Of a stretch of 64,000 nucleotides of DNA, positions 20,361 to 31,580 are shown piece by piece (position 1 is the stretch's first letter; each line of letters starts with the position of its first letter). The notes under the pieces were generated by a model that did not search any database, had not been told where the DNA came from, and saw only the letters and a program-made list of their open reading frames with translations. The position numbers and the translations under genes were made by a program. The stretch lies in NCBI RefSeq assembly GCF_024362695.1, contig NW_026063246.1, forward strand, positions 682,001-746,000, in the 5' to 3' direction. The stretch is from Pectinophora gossypiella (taxonomy: Eukaryota; Arthropoda; Insecta; Lepidoptera; Gelechiidae).

Positions 20361-21518
20361 TTAAACGGTTTTATTTAGCTCACCCCGTTTGTTTTATTCT
20401 TGGGTCAAATTTAGTAATTCAAATTTCACCCTCTTCCTGTCAACCGATTAATCTGAAATTTTGTATACACTTTGGATTTTGGTGACAATACAATTATGTT
20501 TATTCATTATCATTATAAATCCAAGATGGCGGCCGCTACAAAATGGCGGATAACGTAGGTTTTATCAATCCCATCAATATGGGTATCAAATTAAAGGGCT
20601 CAACAAGCAGAATACAAAATACTAAAAAAAAATTAAATCCAAGATGACGGCCGCTACAAAATGGCGGATAACGTAGGTTTTATCAATCCCATCAATATGA
20701 GTATCAAATGAAAGGGCTCAACAAGCAGAATAGAATATACTAAAAAAAATTAAATCCAAGATGGCGGCCGCTACAAAATGGCGGATAACGTAGGTTTTAT
20801 CAATCCTATCAATATGGGTATCAAATGAAAGTGCTCAACCAGTAGAATACAATGTACTATACAAAATTAAAATCCAAGATGGCGGCCTCTACAAAATGGC
20901 GGATAACTTAGGTTTTATCAATCCCATCAACATGGGTATCAAATGAAAGGTCTCAACAAGTAGAATACAATTTACTATGCAAAATTAAACGGTTTTATAT
21001 TTAGCTCACCCCGTTTGTTTTATTTATTCTTGGGTCAAATTTAGTAATTCAAATTTCACCCTCTTCCTGTCAACCGATTAATCTGAAATTTTGTATACAC
21101 TTTGGATTTTGGTGACAATACAATTATGTTTATTCATTATCATTATAAATCCAAGATGGCGGCCGCTACAAAATGGCGGATAACGTAGGTTTAATCAATC
21201 CCATCAATATGGGTATCAAATGAAAGGGCTCAACAAGCAGAATACAATATACTAAAAAAAATTAAATCCAAGATGGCGGCCGCTACAAAATGGCGGATAA
21301 CGTAGGTTTTATCAATGCGTCGGATAACGTAGGTTTTATCAATCCCATCAATATGGGTATCAAATGAAAGGGCTCAACAAGCAGAATACAATATACTAAA
21401 AAAAAATTAAATCCAAGATGGCGGCCGCTACAAAATGGCGGATAACGTAGGTTTTATCAATCCTATCAATATGGGTATCAAATGAAAGTGCTCAACCAGT
21501 AGAATACAATGTACTATA

Positions 21519-22079
21519 CAGGGTGTAACGGAAGGGGGGTATCAAGCCGAAAGGGGACAAAACTATACCTTATGTAGATCTTATCTGCAAAATTTCAATT
21601 AAAAAAAAAACACTTTTGATATTTTTTTCAATTTCAGTTAAAAAAATATTTTAATATTTCCAGCATGTAAAAAACACGGCACAGCACTATTGAGGTCACT
21701 GTTCTTAATCCACTCAAATATTGGCACTACACAAATCTCCTAGCGCGTCCTGGTCGCCTGGTACTCGTGGCGCTCGCACGGCCGCGATAGGTACGAAATT
21801 CGAGCGGGCGGCGGCTTTGGCGGCAACGTCAAAAGGAGTCGGCGGCCGATTGGAACAATCCGAGTCGGCGGCACGTCGGCGACTGTAACAAACAAGAATG
21901 ACACTAAGGTTTATTCCTCGTTCGTCCTGAAGTTTTGTCCCACATTCCAAAAAATTCTTAGTTCGTCCCATATCACTTTCGAAGTCTTGCTTCGTCCCAA
22001 ATTATAAGTAGGTACTTTAAAGGTATAGTCAACAAAAAAGAATACTTGCACACTTATTTTTTTAAAGTTAAATACCAAA
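21519..22079. mobile_element. Mariner-like or unknown fragment with CAGGGTGT end
   Basis: Begins after TA with 'cagggtgtaacggaaggg', a terminus style common in insect mariner-type elements, inside a minisatellite unit. It has an A-rich and then a GC-rich block (21750-21880) and repeated 'tcgtccca' words (about 21910-22000). No matching opposite end was found before the MITE begins. The 85-codon minus-strand frame at 21714-21971 is compositional and not called. A matching copy is at 56860-57417, and a related 'cagggtgtaacgg' start occurs at 33418. Confidence 0.5.
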
Positions 22080-22107
22080 AAATAGGTAAAAAAACTTTTT
22101 AAGTTAA

Positions 22108-22800
22108 ACGGTTTTATGTTAAACATACATTGCAATGTTTAAGCTAAATGTACTAAAAACCAAAAAATAATAAAATAGATACAGTCGTGGGAATTATAAA
22201 CATATGCATAGACTAGACTAAAATAAAACCGTGGGGCACGTCAATTGTCTACAAATTATCGACTTAATGTGCGATAGAAGAATCGTTTAATTCGTCGTTA
22301 GGCAGTTGGCCCGCAGACGGTGAGGAAATTACTTACTATTTTCTTGCTCATGGAAATTCCAATAGTTTTACACTCCATGTAAATAAAAGAGATGTTTCAA
22401 CTAGTTTATCGTTGGATATTCACACTGCTGGCTGGCGAGGAATCGTTTCACTGCTCGTAGTTTGTCTTTAATCGACAAAACATATGATAAAAGTACTACT
22501 CGCTCACCACTATGAAACCCTAAAACTCGCTTATAATCGAGCTTGCTAGCTTGTTTCCACATTCTAGCCCTACTTATCACACGTCCATCGTTGTCGGTTG
22601 AACAACTGCCTAATTATAGTGTAACATTACAAAACAAACATTTTAATCAACGATTGTAGACCATTGACGTGCCCCACGGTTTTATTTTAGTCTAGTCTAT
22701 GCATATGTTTATAATTCCCACGACTGTATCTATTTTATTATTTTTTGGTTTTTAGTACATTTAGCTTAAACATTGCAATGTATGTTTAACATAAAACCGT
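22108..22800. mobile_element. TTAA-flanked 693-bp MITE, copy 2
   Basis: Same length and ends as 16188-16880, with TTAA at 22104-22107 and 22801-22804. The outer flank 'aataggtaaaaaaac' is again mirrored on both sides. It differs from copy 1 by at least one base ('aaagagatg' against 'aaagaaatg'). Confidence 0.8.
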
Positions 22801-22842
22801 TTAACTTAAAAAGTTTTTTTACCTATTTTTATTTTCTAGTTT

Positions 22843-23106
22843 TTAGTTTTTATTTCGCATTCTGTTTAATTCATTTAGTGCTTCATTATTGCAAGGTTTC
22901 GTGCCCGTTAGTTTATTGCAGTCCAACTCCTCTATACGTAGTCCCTGCAAAGATCTTACTCTACTAAGAGCCACGTAGGCTTGACCTTCTTCAAACAGTT
23001 TCGCACCTAAGTATACGACTGCGTGATCCACAGTGCTGCCCTGCATTTTATGTATTGTAGAAGCCCATGATAGTATTAAAGGCAACATTCTTCTTTCAGC
23101 CGTCAT
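22843..23106 (-). pseudogene. Pif1-like helicase C-terminal fragment, copy 2
   Basis: Translation identical to 16923-17186: 87 residues with 'TIHKMQGST' and 'YVALSRVRS', no ATPase core. It has the same neighbours on both sides (693-bp MITE and minisatellite), so it is part of the transposon and not an independent insertion. Confidence 0.85.
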
Positions 23107-24431
23107 CCCAGATTCAATTTCTAAATTTTAATCTTATTATTATACGCCATTTAGTGGCTGCGCCCATCTTAAATATTGAGGTTGTATAGTGCACTGTATT
23201 CTTCTTGTCAAGCCCTTTTATTTGATACCCATATTGGTGGGATTGATAAAAAATTGTTATAAGCCATTTGGTAGCGGCGGCCATCTTAGATTTCAATTTT
23301 GCATAGTAAATTGTATTCTACTTGTTGAGACCTTTCATTTGATACTCATGTTGATGGGATTGATAAAACCTAAGTTATCCGCCATTTTGTAGAGGCCGCA
23401 ATCTTGGATTTTAATTTTATATAGTACATTGTATTCTACTGGTTGAGCACTTTCATTTGATACCCATATTGATAGGATTGATAAAACCTACGTTATCCGC
23501 CATTTTGTAGCGGCCGCCATCTTGGATTTAATTTTTTTTTAGTATATTGTATTCTGCTTGTTGAGCCCTTTCATTTGATACCCATATTGATGGGATTGAT
23601 AAAACCTACGTTATCCGACGGATTGATAAAACCTACGTTATCCGCCATTTTGTAGCGGCCGCCATCTTGGATTTAAATTTTTTTAGTATATTGTATTCTG
23701 CTTGTTGAGCCCTTTCATTTGATACTCATATTGATGGGATTGATAAAACCTACGTTATCCGCCATTTTGTAGCGGCCGCCATCTTGGATTTATAATGATA
23801 ATGAATAAACATAATTGTATTGTCACCAAAATCCAAAGTGTATACAAAATTTTAGATTAATCGGTTGACAGAAAGAGGGTGAAATTTGAATTACTAAATT
23901 TGACCCAAGAATAAATAAAACAAACGGGGTGAGCTAAATATAAAACCGTTTAATTTTGCATAGTAAATTGTATTCTACTTGTTGAGACCTTTCATTTGAT
24001 ACCCATGTTGATGGGATTGATAAAACCTAAGTTATCCGCCATTTTGTAGAGGCCGCCATCTTGGATTTTAATTTTATATAGTACATTGTATTCTACTGGT
24101 TGAGCATTTTCATTTGATACCCATATTGATAGGATTGATAAAACCTACGTTATCCGCCATTTTGTACCGGCCGCCATCTTGGATTTAATTTTTTTTAGTA
24201 TATTGTGTTCTGCTTGTTGAGCCCTTTCATTTGATACCTATATTGATGGGATTGATAAAACCTACGTTATCCGCCATTTTGTAGCGGCCGCCATCTTGGA
24301 TTTAATTTTTTTTTAGTATATTGTATTCTGCTTGTTGAGCCCTTTCATTTGATACCCATATTGATGGGATTGATAAAACCTACGTTATCCGCCATTTTGT
24401 AGCGGCCGCCATCTTGGATTTATAATGATAA
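23107..24431. repeat. Minisatellite arm of TTAA transposon, copy 2 (right arm)
   Basis: About ten ~118-bp units plus one internal cap (about 23791-23951), like 17187-18652. Interrupted at 24431 by the Helitron; the terminal cap resumes at 27037 and ends at 27178. One unit reads 'accggccgcc' in place of 'gcggccgcc', losing its NotI site. Confidence 0.85.
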
Positions 24432-26960
24432 CTAGCTGGTACCCGCGACTTCGTCTGCGTACTTTTAATTTGAATATTATGGATTATATAAAAGGAACGG
24501 TATATCATGTGATTTAAAGAGAGTAAGTAGGTATATTTAAAAAAAATAAAAAATATCTGTTTACAGTCGTTATAAAGTACCTATGTATTCCATTGAGTGG
24601 CAGAAATTACCTAGGAATATTTATCGGTCCCTTATGTCCAAGACACTTACAGGGGTCAGCGTCACGTTGTGTACAAAAATATTTTAAAATGACCTAATTT
24701 AAAACTTTTTTGTACACAACGTTTGCTATTTTGTTATTATTTGTTAAAATGTAGAAATTGTTTGGACTCGACACTCGCGAGCAGGCCACGTATACACCAC
24801 GTGCGCTCCCCCACCACAAGACAGCGCCGTTGACTGCCGCCACACTTCGGCGAATGTGCGCGACGACGAACGACGACCGACGGCAGTGGCGGCGATGCAG
24901 AGTATTCGTTAAAAGGAACTTTATCTACAAAAGCCAATTTTTTTTAACTTGATACACCCAAAACTACTAAATATCATGTTCCTAGGTTCAGTGGTTAATA
25001 TTTTGTATACAAAAAGTTTGGCTTCGTAGTTCCCGTTCCGAATCCGTTCCGTTCCGTTCGAATTTCGGAAAATCCGTTTGTTGAAAAACTCTGCACATCC
25101 TAAGAGACCTACGTACCAAGTTTCATGGTTTTATCTTCAAAAATGACGAATACCCATACAAACATTCAACCCGTATTTCACCCCCATACTGGTAAAAATT
25201 TCAAAATGCTTGAACAAACGATTTTTTGTTTGTTATTTAGTGCCTAAACACAAAATTTAATATTTTTATCTTGAAAAATGACGAACCTCATAAAAAATTT
25301 CAACACCTATTTCATCCCCTCAAAGATCGAATTTTCAAAAACGCTTTAACAAATTGTTTTTTTATTTCTTATCAAGTTCCTAAATATAAAGTTTCGTGGT
25401 TTTATCCCCAAAAATGACGAACTCCCATACAAACTTTCAACCCTCATTTCACCCCCTCACTGGTCGAAATTTCAGCAACGCTAGAACAAATGTTTAATTA
25501 TTTTTTATCAAGTGCTTAAATATAAAGTTTCATGGATTTATATTTTAAAATTAAAATATCCCATACAAACTTTCAACCCCTATTTCAATCTCTTCGTCCC
25601 TTCTTTTCGCAATAAAAGGTATCCTATTTTCTTTCTCAGGGTCTAAAGATTGTCTGTGCCAAATTTAATCAAAATCGGTTGAGAGGTTTAAGCGGGAAAG
25701 CGTAACAGACAGACAGACAGACAGAGTTACTTTCGCATTTATAATATTAGTAAGGATTATTTTCCCTCGTTGAATAGTAAACAAACTAAGTGTAGGTGTT
25801 ATAATTTCGTTGACGAACTGATTACCTATCCGTTTCTTTGTCTAAAATGAGTATTACCTTATTACTATGATTGATTACTGGGCTTAAAGTTCGTATAAAT
25901 GTCTATCGAATTACCTCCTCAAGTTTAAAGCGTAGCTAGTCATGTAGTACTATATTAATTATGTGGTGTAAGTAATTAGATTTTATCTGTATGTAATGTA
26001 ACAGTCAGTTGAATAAAGAAACTTATACAAATCAGATCAATTAATTGGCGTAATGTGATTCTAGAAAGAGTTTTAATGTTAATAGATAGCTAGCTATAGC
26101 TATGTGTAAGTTCCTGTAGGAATGAGATATAACTGTTTAATAAAGACAGTTGCATCAAAATTTTATCATAAATTCCCTAAATTATGGCGCCTACCTACCC
26201 TCTAAGTTAGAAAAGTGATCAAATACTAACTTGAGGTCACTCAGTTTAAAAAAAAACATCGAAATCATTCCAGTAGCTATGGCGTCATGCGCTTCTTGAC
26301 ACGATCACGAAATCTAGATTTCCGCGGGAATGAGGTATTTTCCCGCCATAAAAAGTAGCCTGTGTCCGTGCCTAAGATCCTATCTTTAAATAAACCAAGT
26401 CTTATAAAATTCCGTTCAGACGTTAAGGCGTGAATGAGGCAAACTTTTAAAACAAACAATTAAAAATCACTAACCTAGTTTTCTGTCTACTGCCTACGCC
26501 TTAAGTACGATAGCATAAATATTAATAGGCCATATCCTTTTCTAGATTACTATCTATCAGCTAACTAAATTTCATCAAAATCCGTTGAGTCGTTTAGGCA
26601 TGATAGACAAAACTCCCAGCAAAAACCATAAAAAAATAACTAACTCAATTCAGTTTTCTGCCTACTTCCTACCCCCTAAGTACGATGACGTGATCAATTT
26701 GATCGTACAACCGTTTTTAGATAACCAACTATTACCTTACTAAATTTCATTAAAATCCGTTCAGCCGTTTAGACGTGAAAGAGCAAAAGTCCCAACAAAA
26801 ACGACTACAAATCACTAAATCAATTTAGTTATCTGCCAACTGCCTACCCCCTAAGAACGATGGCGTGATTATTTATAGCCTATGACCATTTCTAGGTTAT
26901 CATCTATCACCATACCAAATTTCATCAAAATCCGTTGAGCCGTTTAGGCGTGAAAGAGTA

Positions 26961-27005
<45 letters not shown>

Positions 27006-27036
27006 ATTACTTTCGCATTTATAATATTAGTATGGA
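24432..27036 (-). mobile_element. Composite Helitron-like element, insertion verified by empty sites
   Basis: Inserted between A (24431) and T (27037) of the cap sequence 'ataatgataatgaataaac', which is uninterrupted at about 17872, 18498 and 23792, so both ends are fixed exactly with no target duplication. The minus-strand 3' end is CTAG at 24432-24435 with the hairpin-capable motif; the 5' end 'tccatactaatattata' starts at 27036. A second internal 5'-like end 'tccttactaatattata' starts at 25756. A GC-rich block of unknown origin lies at 24760-24915, and about 410 bp (25757-26167) is absent from the sister element at 13337-15759. No Rep/helicase. Confidence 0.85.
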
Positions 27037-27182
27037 TGAATAAACATAATTGTATTGTCACCAAAATCCAAAGTGTATACAAAATTTCAGATTAATCGGT
27101 TGACAGGAAGAGGGTGAAATTTGAATTACTAAATTTGACCCAAGAATAAAACAAACGGGGTGAGCTAAATAAAACCGTTTAA

Positions 27183-27352
27183 TAATAATAAAAACTGCTT
27201 ATCCTGATGTATATTTGATTGAAAAAGTTATTTAGAAAAGAGGAAATCAACTATATGTGAAATGGTTAGGTTTATCACAGGAAGAGAATAATTGGGTTAA
27301 CAAAAAAGAGATTGTTCAATAAATAGAACAGTTATCTCTATCTATTTTCATT
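27183..27352 (+). pseudogene. Polinton integrase C-terminal chromodomain-like piece
   Basis: The plus-strand frame encodes 'TAYPDVYLIEKV', then after a stop 'KRGNQLYVKWLGLSQEENN' and 'WVNKKEIVQ'. The 'LYVKWLG...W' pattern is the chromodomain-like tail seen in Polinton/Maverick integrases. It follows on, in family order, from the fragment ending at 16182; the 11 kb between is inserted transposon. In-frame stops show decay. It lies directly upstream of the PLA2-domain gene in the same orientation, as expected for one Polinton. Confidence 0.65.
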
Positions 27353-28099
27353 ATGTTTGTACCCATGCAAGGAGGAGGACTAATAAATAGTTTAATAAAT
27401 AATTTACCGTTTGAGTTACACCTACCAGGTTACAACTATTGCGGACCCGGGACTAGGTTAAAAGAACGATTATTGCGAGGTGATATAGGTGTTAATGAAC
27501 TTGACGAAGCCTGCAAATGCCACGACATAGCATACTCGAATTATAGTGATTTACATAATCGTCATCAAGCAGATTTACAACTTTTACATATGGCTAAAGC
27601 ACGACTCAAAGCAAAAAACGCTGGGAAGGGTGAAAAACTCGCATCATGGCTGGTCAGTAAAGTTATGAAAACAAAATTAAAAACGGGATCTGGTATCACA
27701 AGTTTTAAAGGTTTAGTTTCTCGAATAAAGTCACACATCAAGAAACTGAAACCTAAAGATAATAAGTCAGTGGTAAAATATGCATATTTAGCTGCAAAAA
27801 AAATCTTTAAAAATCATAAACATAAAATTCGTTTACCACGTGTTATACCTATACCGAAAACAGGAGGAATTTTAGCATTAATTCCAATATTTGCTGGCTT
27901 ATCAGCCTTAGGCGCTTTAGCAGGCGGTGCAGCTGGTGTTGCTAAAACTGTAAATGACTATAAAACCGCTCAACAGAACTTGCGTGAAACAGAACGTCAT
28001 CATAATAAGGTGATGGAATCGGTTGCAATCGGTAAAGGTTTATACATGAAACCTTACAAGAAAGGAAACGGATTATTCATAAAATGTACCAAATCTTGA
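27353..28099 (+). CDS. PLA2-domain protein of a Polinton/Maverick element (VP1-like)
   Basis: 248 residues, intact frame. Residues 26-34 'GYNYCGPGT' are the calcium-binding loop of parvovirus VP1-type phospholipase A2; residues 54-61 'CKCHDIAY' carry the catalytic His-Asp pair. Basic, Lys-rich residues 80-165 follow. A Gly/Ala-rich hydrophobic segment (about 171-198, 'LSALGALAGGAAGVAK') and a C-terminal 'GKGLYMKPYKKG' motif end the protein. In parvoviruses this lipase opens endosomal membranes; in Polinton-type elements it is taken as a virion-associated protein. The stop overlaps the start of the protease frame by 16 bp. Coding looks undamaged, though its neighbours are broken. Confidence 0.75.
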   Translation: MFVPMQGGGLINSLINNLPFELHLPGYNYCGPGTRLKERLLRGDIGVNELDEACKCHDIAYSNYSDLHNRHQADLQLLHMAKARLKAKNAGKGEKLASWLVSKVMKTKLKTGSGITSFKGLVSRIKSHIKKLKPKDNKSVVKYAYLAAKKIFKNHKHKIRLPRVIPIPKTGGILALIPIFAGLSALGALAGGAAGVAKTVNDYKTAQQNLRETERHHNKVMESVAIGKGLYMKPYKKGNGLFIKCTKS

Positions 28100-28302
28100 T
28101 GAAAGAGCTACCTAATCGAGCATTAACAAATATTGATATTATGAAATATGCCAAAAATATTCCTTATTTTCGTGCTGTTTATATGAAAGATAGGTTGCCT
28201 AAAATGCCAAAAAAAATTGAATGTGGAATTATTAATTTAGACAATTCAGAAAATGAAGGAACTCACTGGGTTGCTTATGTAAAAAAAAATAAAAATAGGT
28301 AA
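28084..28302 (+). pseudogene. Polinton adenain-like cysteine protease, N-terminal half
   Basis: 72 residues: 'ALTNIDIMKYAKNIPYFRA' and 'ECGIINLDNSENEGTHWVAY', where the His of GTHW is the catalytic His of the adenovirus-protease (C5) family. The Asp/Glu, Gln and Cys of the active site are missing because the frame runs into the same transposon terminus ('aataaaaataggtaaaaaaa') that cuts the integrase at about 16155. It would process capsid proteins; this copy cannot. The start overlaps the PLA2 gene end. Confidence 0.75.
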
Positions 28303-28434
28303 AAAAACTTTTTAAGTTACACGGTTTTATGTTAAACATACATTACAATGTTTAAGCTAAATGTACTAAAAACCAAAAAATAATAAAATAGATACAGTCG
28401 TGGGAATTATAAACATTATGCATAGACTAGACTG
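28290..28434. mobile_element. Partial TTAA MITE terminus, copy 3
   Basis: 'aataggtaaaaaaac', then the MITE end ('acggttttatgttaaac'), up to 'catagactagact' at 28434, where a LINE begins. The target word is TTAC here, against TTAA elsewhere. It corresponds to 22080-22214 of copy 2; the next 0.73 kb of the copy-2 pattern is missing and the Pif1 fragment resumes at 32929. Confidence 0.75.
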
Positions 28435-30431
28435 GGTAGCAGTTTCTCCGCTAAACAAATGCTCGTCCCCACTTGAATGGTGGTAGTAACCGCGGCTGCC
28501 ATCGCATCACATAATTCGTGGTCGACGTAACAATCGAAAAAATAAAAATATGAAAACATCCATTATGACATTCGGCGAGTGGAACGTGAGAACGCTTATC
28601 GATCGTGATGGTGGCGCCTGTCCTGAGCGGAAAACCGCGATAATAGCTCGCGAACTTCATCGTTATGATGTGGATGTGGCTGCGCTCTGCGAAACGCATC
28701 TTGCTGATGAAGGAGAGTTGGCGGAAGATGGAGGTGGATACACTTTCTTCTGGAAAGGTACCGCTTCCTCCGAACCGCGACGCTCAGGTGTCGGATTTGC
28801 CATCAAGAATCGACTAGTGAAGCGTCTTGAGGAGTATCCCGTACACATCTCGGACCGCGTGACCACATTGCGCCTTCACCTGGACAAGGACAACTACCTT
28901 AATGTCATCAGTGTCTACGCTCCTACGCTAGACAAGTCTGATGATATTAAGGACAAATTCTATGGTGAACTGTCTCAATGTCTTAACAGTATAAACGCTA
29001 GAGAGCAGATCTTACTGCTTGGCGATTTCAATGCCAGAGTTGGTCGGGACTATGAGGCTTGGCCTGAAGTTCTGGGTAGACACGGTGTTGGCAACATGAA
29101 CGAAAATGGTCTGTTGCTACTCAGTCTTTGTGCTCAATACCAGCTTGCAATTTCGAATACTATGTTCAGACTTGCTGCCAAACATAAGACTACATGGATG
29201 CACCCAAAGTCCAAACACTGGCATCTGATCGATTATGCTGTCGTGCGGCAACGAGACATTAGTCAAGTCCAAGTCACCCGCGTCATGCGCGGTGCGCACT
29301 GCTGGACTGACCACCGACTTATTGTCACCAAGTTACGACTTTGCCTCCGTCGACCACGCAGATCTAAAGTAAAAAAGCCTGCGTTCTTAAACGTAGAAAG
29401 GCTGAATAATCGCGAGGTTAAGGAAGAATATGCTGAAGCCTTGTCCGAAAGGCTGTTGTCAGTTACCGAGACAGGTGATGTCGTTGCTGCCTGGAAAACG
29501 TTGTCCTCTGATCTCATGGAAACCGCTTCAGTTGTCCTGGGTATAAAAAATCGACATAACGAAGACTGGTTTGACGAGAATGATGCAATTCTCAGAGCAG
29601 CTCTCGACAAACATCGAAATCTCTTGCAACAGCACAGTAGGCGAGGAGGAAGCGTTGCGGTGGTAAAAGAGAGTGACCTTGAACTGCGTAGGCTGTCTCG
29701 ATATGTTAAAGACAAGTGGTGGCGGGACAAATCTTGTCATATACAGTGGCTCGCTGACACAAACCAGCTTGGGGACTTTTACTGCGAAGTGCGTAAGTTG
29801 ATTGGCTCATCATTCCGAGCGAAGGTGCCTCTGAGGTCCATGGACGGGGTGCAGTTGCTGACAAGCAAGGAGGATGTGCTAAGGCGTTGGGCTGAACACT
29901 TCAATACTTTGCTCAACGTAGATCGATCAGCTGATCTACATTATATCAGCTCACTTGCTCAGTCCCCTGTGGCTATCGAGCTAGATGAGCCCCTTTCGCG
30001 CGATGAGGTTGTCACTGCAATCAGGCAGCAGCATAACAAGCGGGCGGTTGGCATTGACCTCATACCGGGAGAGTTGCTTAAGTATGGCGGTGACGAGTTG
30101 CTTAAGGTGATCTGGGAACTTTTTGTTCGTATGTGGGAGGAGGAGCGAGTTCCGGATGATTTTAAAGTGTCTCGCATCAGTGCCCTCTACAAGAACAAAG
30201 GTGATCGTTCTGACTGCGGCTCTTACCGCGGTATTTCGCTTCTGTCGGCCCCTGGAAAGGTCTTTGCAAGAGTTCTTTTAAACCGTCTGAAGGATTTGTC
30301 AGAAAGGATTTTGCCCGAAACCCAGTTTGGCTTCCGGCCCGACCGAGGTACTTGTGAAGCTATTTTCTCAGTGCGTCAATTGTTAGAAAAATGTAGAGAA
30401 CAGGGTCGTCAGCTGTATCTATGTTTTATTG

Positions 30432-31419
30432 CAATGCAACTTTAAAAATATTTTATTTAAACAAAATATGTTTATTTTACGTTATCGAATGTTAGTAGGC
30501 CGCTCGATTCTATTATTGTAAAAAATAAGGAATTGGACCTCACGGATACTGCTGTATTTTTGGGAATTACTTTGGACGCTAAGTTGCAATGGAGTCCTCA
30601 TATTGATAAGTTGTCCAAAAGGCTCAGCTCAGCAGCATTCGCGGTCAAAAAAATTCGTTTAATAACCGATGTAGAAACCGCGCGATTAGTTTATTTTGCC
30701 TACTTCCACAGTCTAATGTCGTACGGCATCTTGCTGTGGGGTCATGCTGCAGATATGAACAGCATTTTTGTTCTGCAAAAGCGAGCCATTCGGGCGATTT
30801 ACAAATTGGGACCCAAGATGTCACTTAGAAATAAATTTAAAGAAATTAATATTTTAACTTTGGCATCACAATATATCTTTGAAAACTTAATATATGTAAA
30901 AAAACATATAGGATTATTTGCAAAAAATAGCGATCGGCATATTGTTAATACCAGGAATAAAAATAAACTTGCTTTACAAGTCAGTCGATTACATAAGATT
31001 ACTAAATCTTTTAAGGGGCAATGTATACGTTTTTACAATAAGATTCCCATTGACATTCAGAATTTGCCTTTCAACTGTTTTAAGACAGTAGTTAAACAAA
31101 AACTTTACAAAAAAGGTTATTATAAAGTTAGTGATTATTTAGAAGATATGAATGCATGGGATTAACTGTCTGAGAACTGATATTAGGCAGCTAAATTACT
31201 CAATTGTATACCAATATTTTATGTTTATTTTTATTTTTTTAAAGAACGTCTAGGGCCCTGTGCCGAGGTTTTTCTTGCAGCTTCTTTTCCCCGGCTATAC
31301 AGGTTGTGAGAAGCTGCAGTAGTTTTAGGCGGATAAGACGTTCGTTATGTAAAATTGACGATTCAAAGTGTAACTATGTTACCTACTGAATAAAGATATT
31401 TTTGAATTTGAATTTGAAT
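30432..31419 (+). mobile_element. 5'-truncated LINE inserted in the RTEX-like RT
   Basis: Splits the RT just before motif A. The frame 30533-31165 encodes the RT thumb and C-terminal region ('VFLGITLDAKLQWSPHIDKL', 'SLMSYGILLWGHAADM'), clearly related to the LINE at 44023-45255. The 3' UTR has a strong hairpin ('ttgcagcttct' with 'agaagctgcag', about 31277-31318) and a (TTTGAA)n-like tail at the 3' end. The catalytic RT residues are absent. A target duplication is at most a few bases and is obscured by the repeat tail. Confidence 0.85.
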
Positions 31420-31580
31420 TGATTTGGAGAAAGCTTTCGATAGCGTACCTCGTGAAGCTCTCTGGATAGTGCTAAGGAAATTAGGGTGCACGGAGAAGTT
31501 TGTAGGCCTTTTAAGACTCCTGCATGATGATATGCAATGCTGCGTCACTGTTGACGGTGAACAGTCAGACTTCTTTTCCG

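Larger units (their letters stand above)
20365..27178. mobile_element. TTAA-flanked transposon with long minisatellite inverted repeats, copy 2
   Basis: TTAA at 20361-20364 and 27179-27182. Both ends read inward 'acggttttatttagctcacc' and lead into inverted minisatellite arms (20365-21518 and 23107-24431 plus 27037-27178). Inside are a mariner-like fragment (21519-22079), the 693-bp TTAA MITE (22108-22800) and the Pif1 fragment (22843-23106). A 2605-bp Helitron (24432-27036) interrupts the right arm; without it the element is about 4.2 kb. No transposase is recognised, so it is non-autonomous. TTAA targets are known for piggyBac and Kolobok; the 'acggtttt' terminus does not decide between them. 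Confidence 0.75.

Noticed and set aside
21714..21971. 85-codon frame, repeated at 56965-57222
   Set aside because: Ala/Arg-rich product of a GC-rich block in a mobile fragment. Identity between copies comes from the large duplication.
17200..24400. A CRISPR-like array
   Set aside because: Repeat units are about 118 bp, contiguous, without unique spacers, arranged as inverted arms of a transposon in an insect-type genome.
24737..24952. Frames of 64-66 codons on both strands in the GC-rich block of the Helitron
   Set aside because: Overlapping on both strands with no domain; may be captured DNA but no gene can be supported.
20361..27182. Calling the TTAA transposon piggyBac
   Set aside because: TTAA target alone is not enough; the ends are not the usual piggyBac CCY type and no transposase is present. 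Kolobok-type origin is equally open.
16155..27190. An 8-bp target duplication 'aataaaaa' defining one large insertion in the Polinton
   Set aside because: The word overlaps an A-rich part of the inserted terminus that also occurs in other copies, so it could be coincidence; kept only as an observation.
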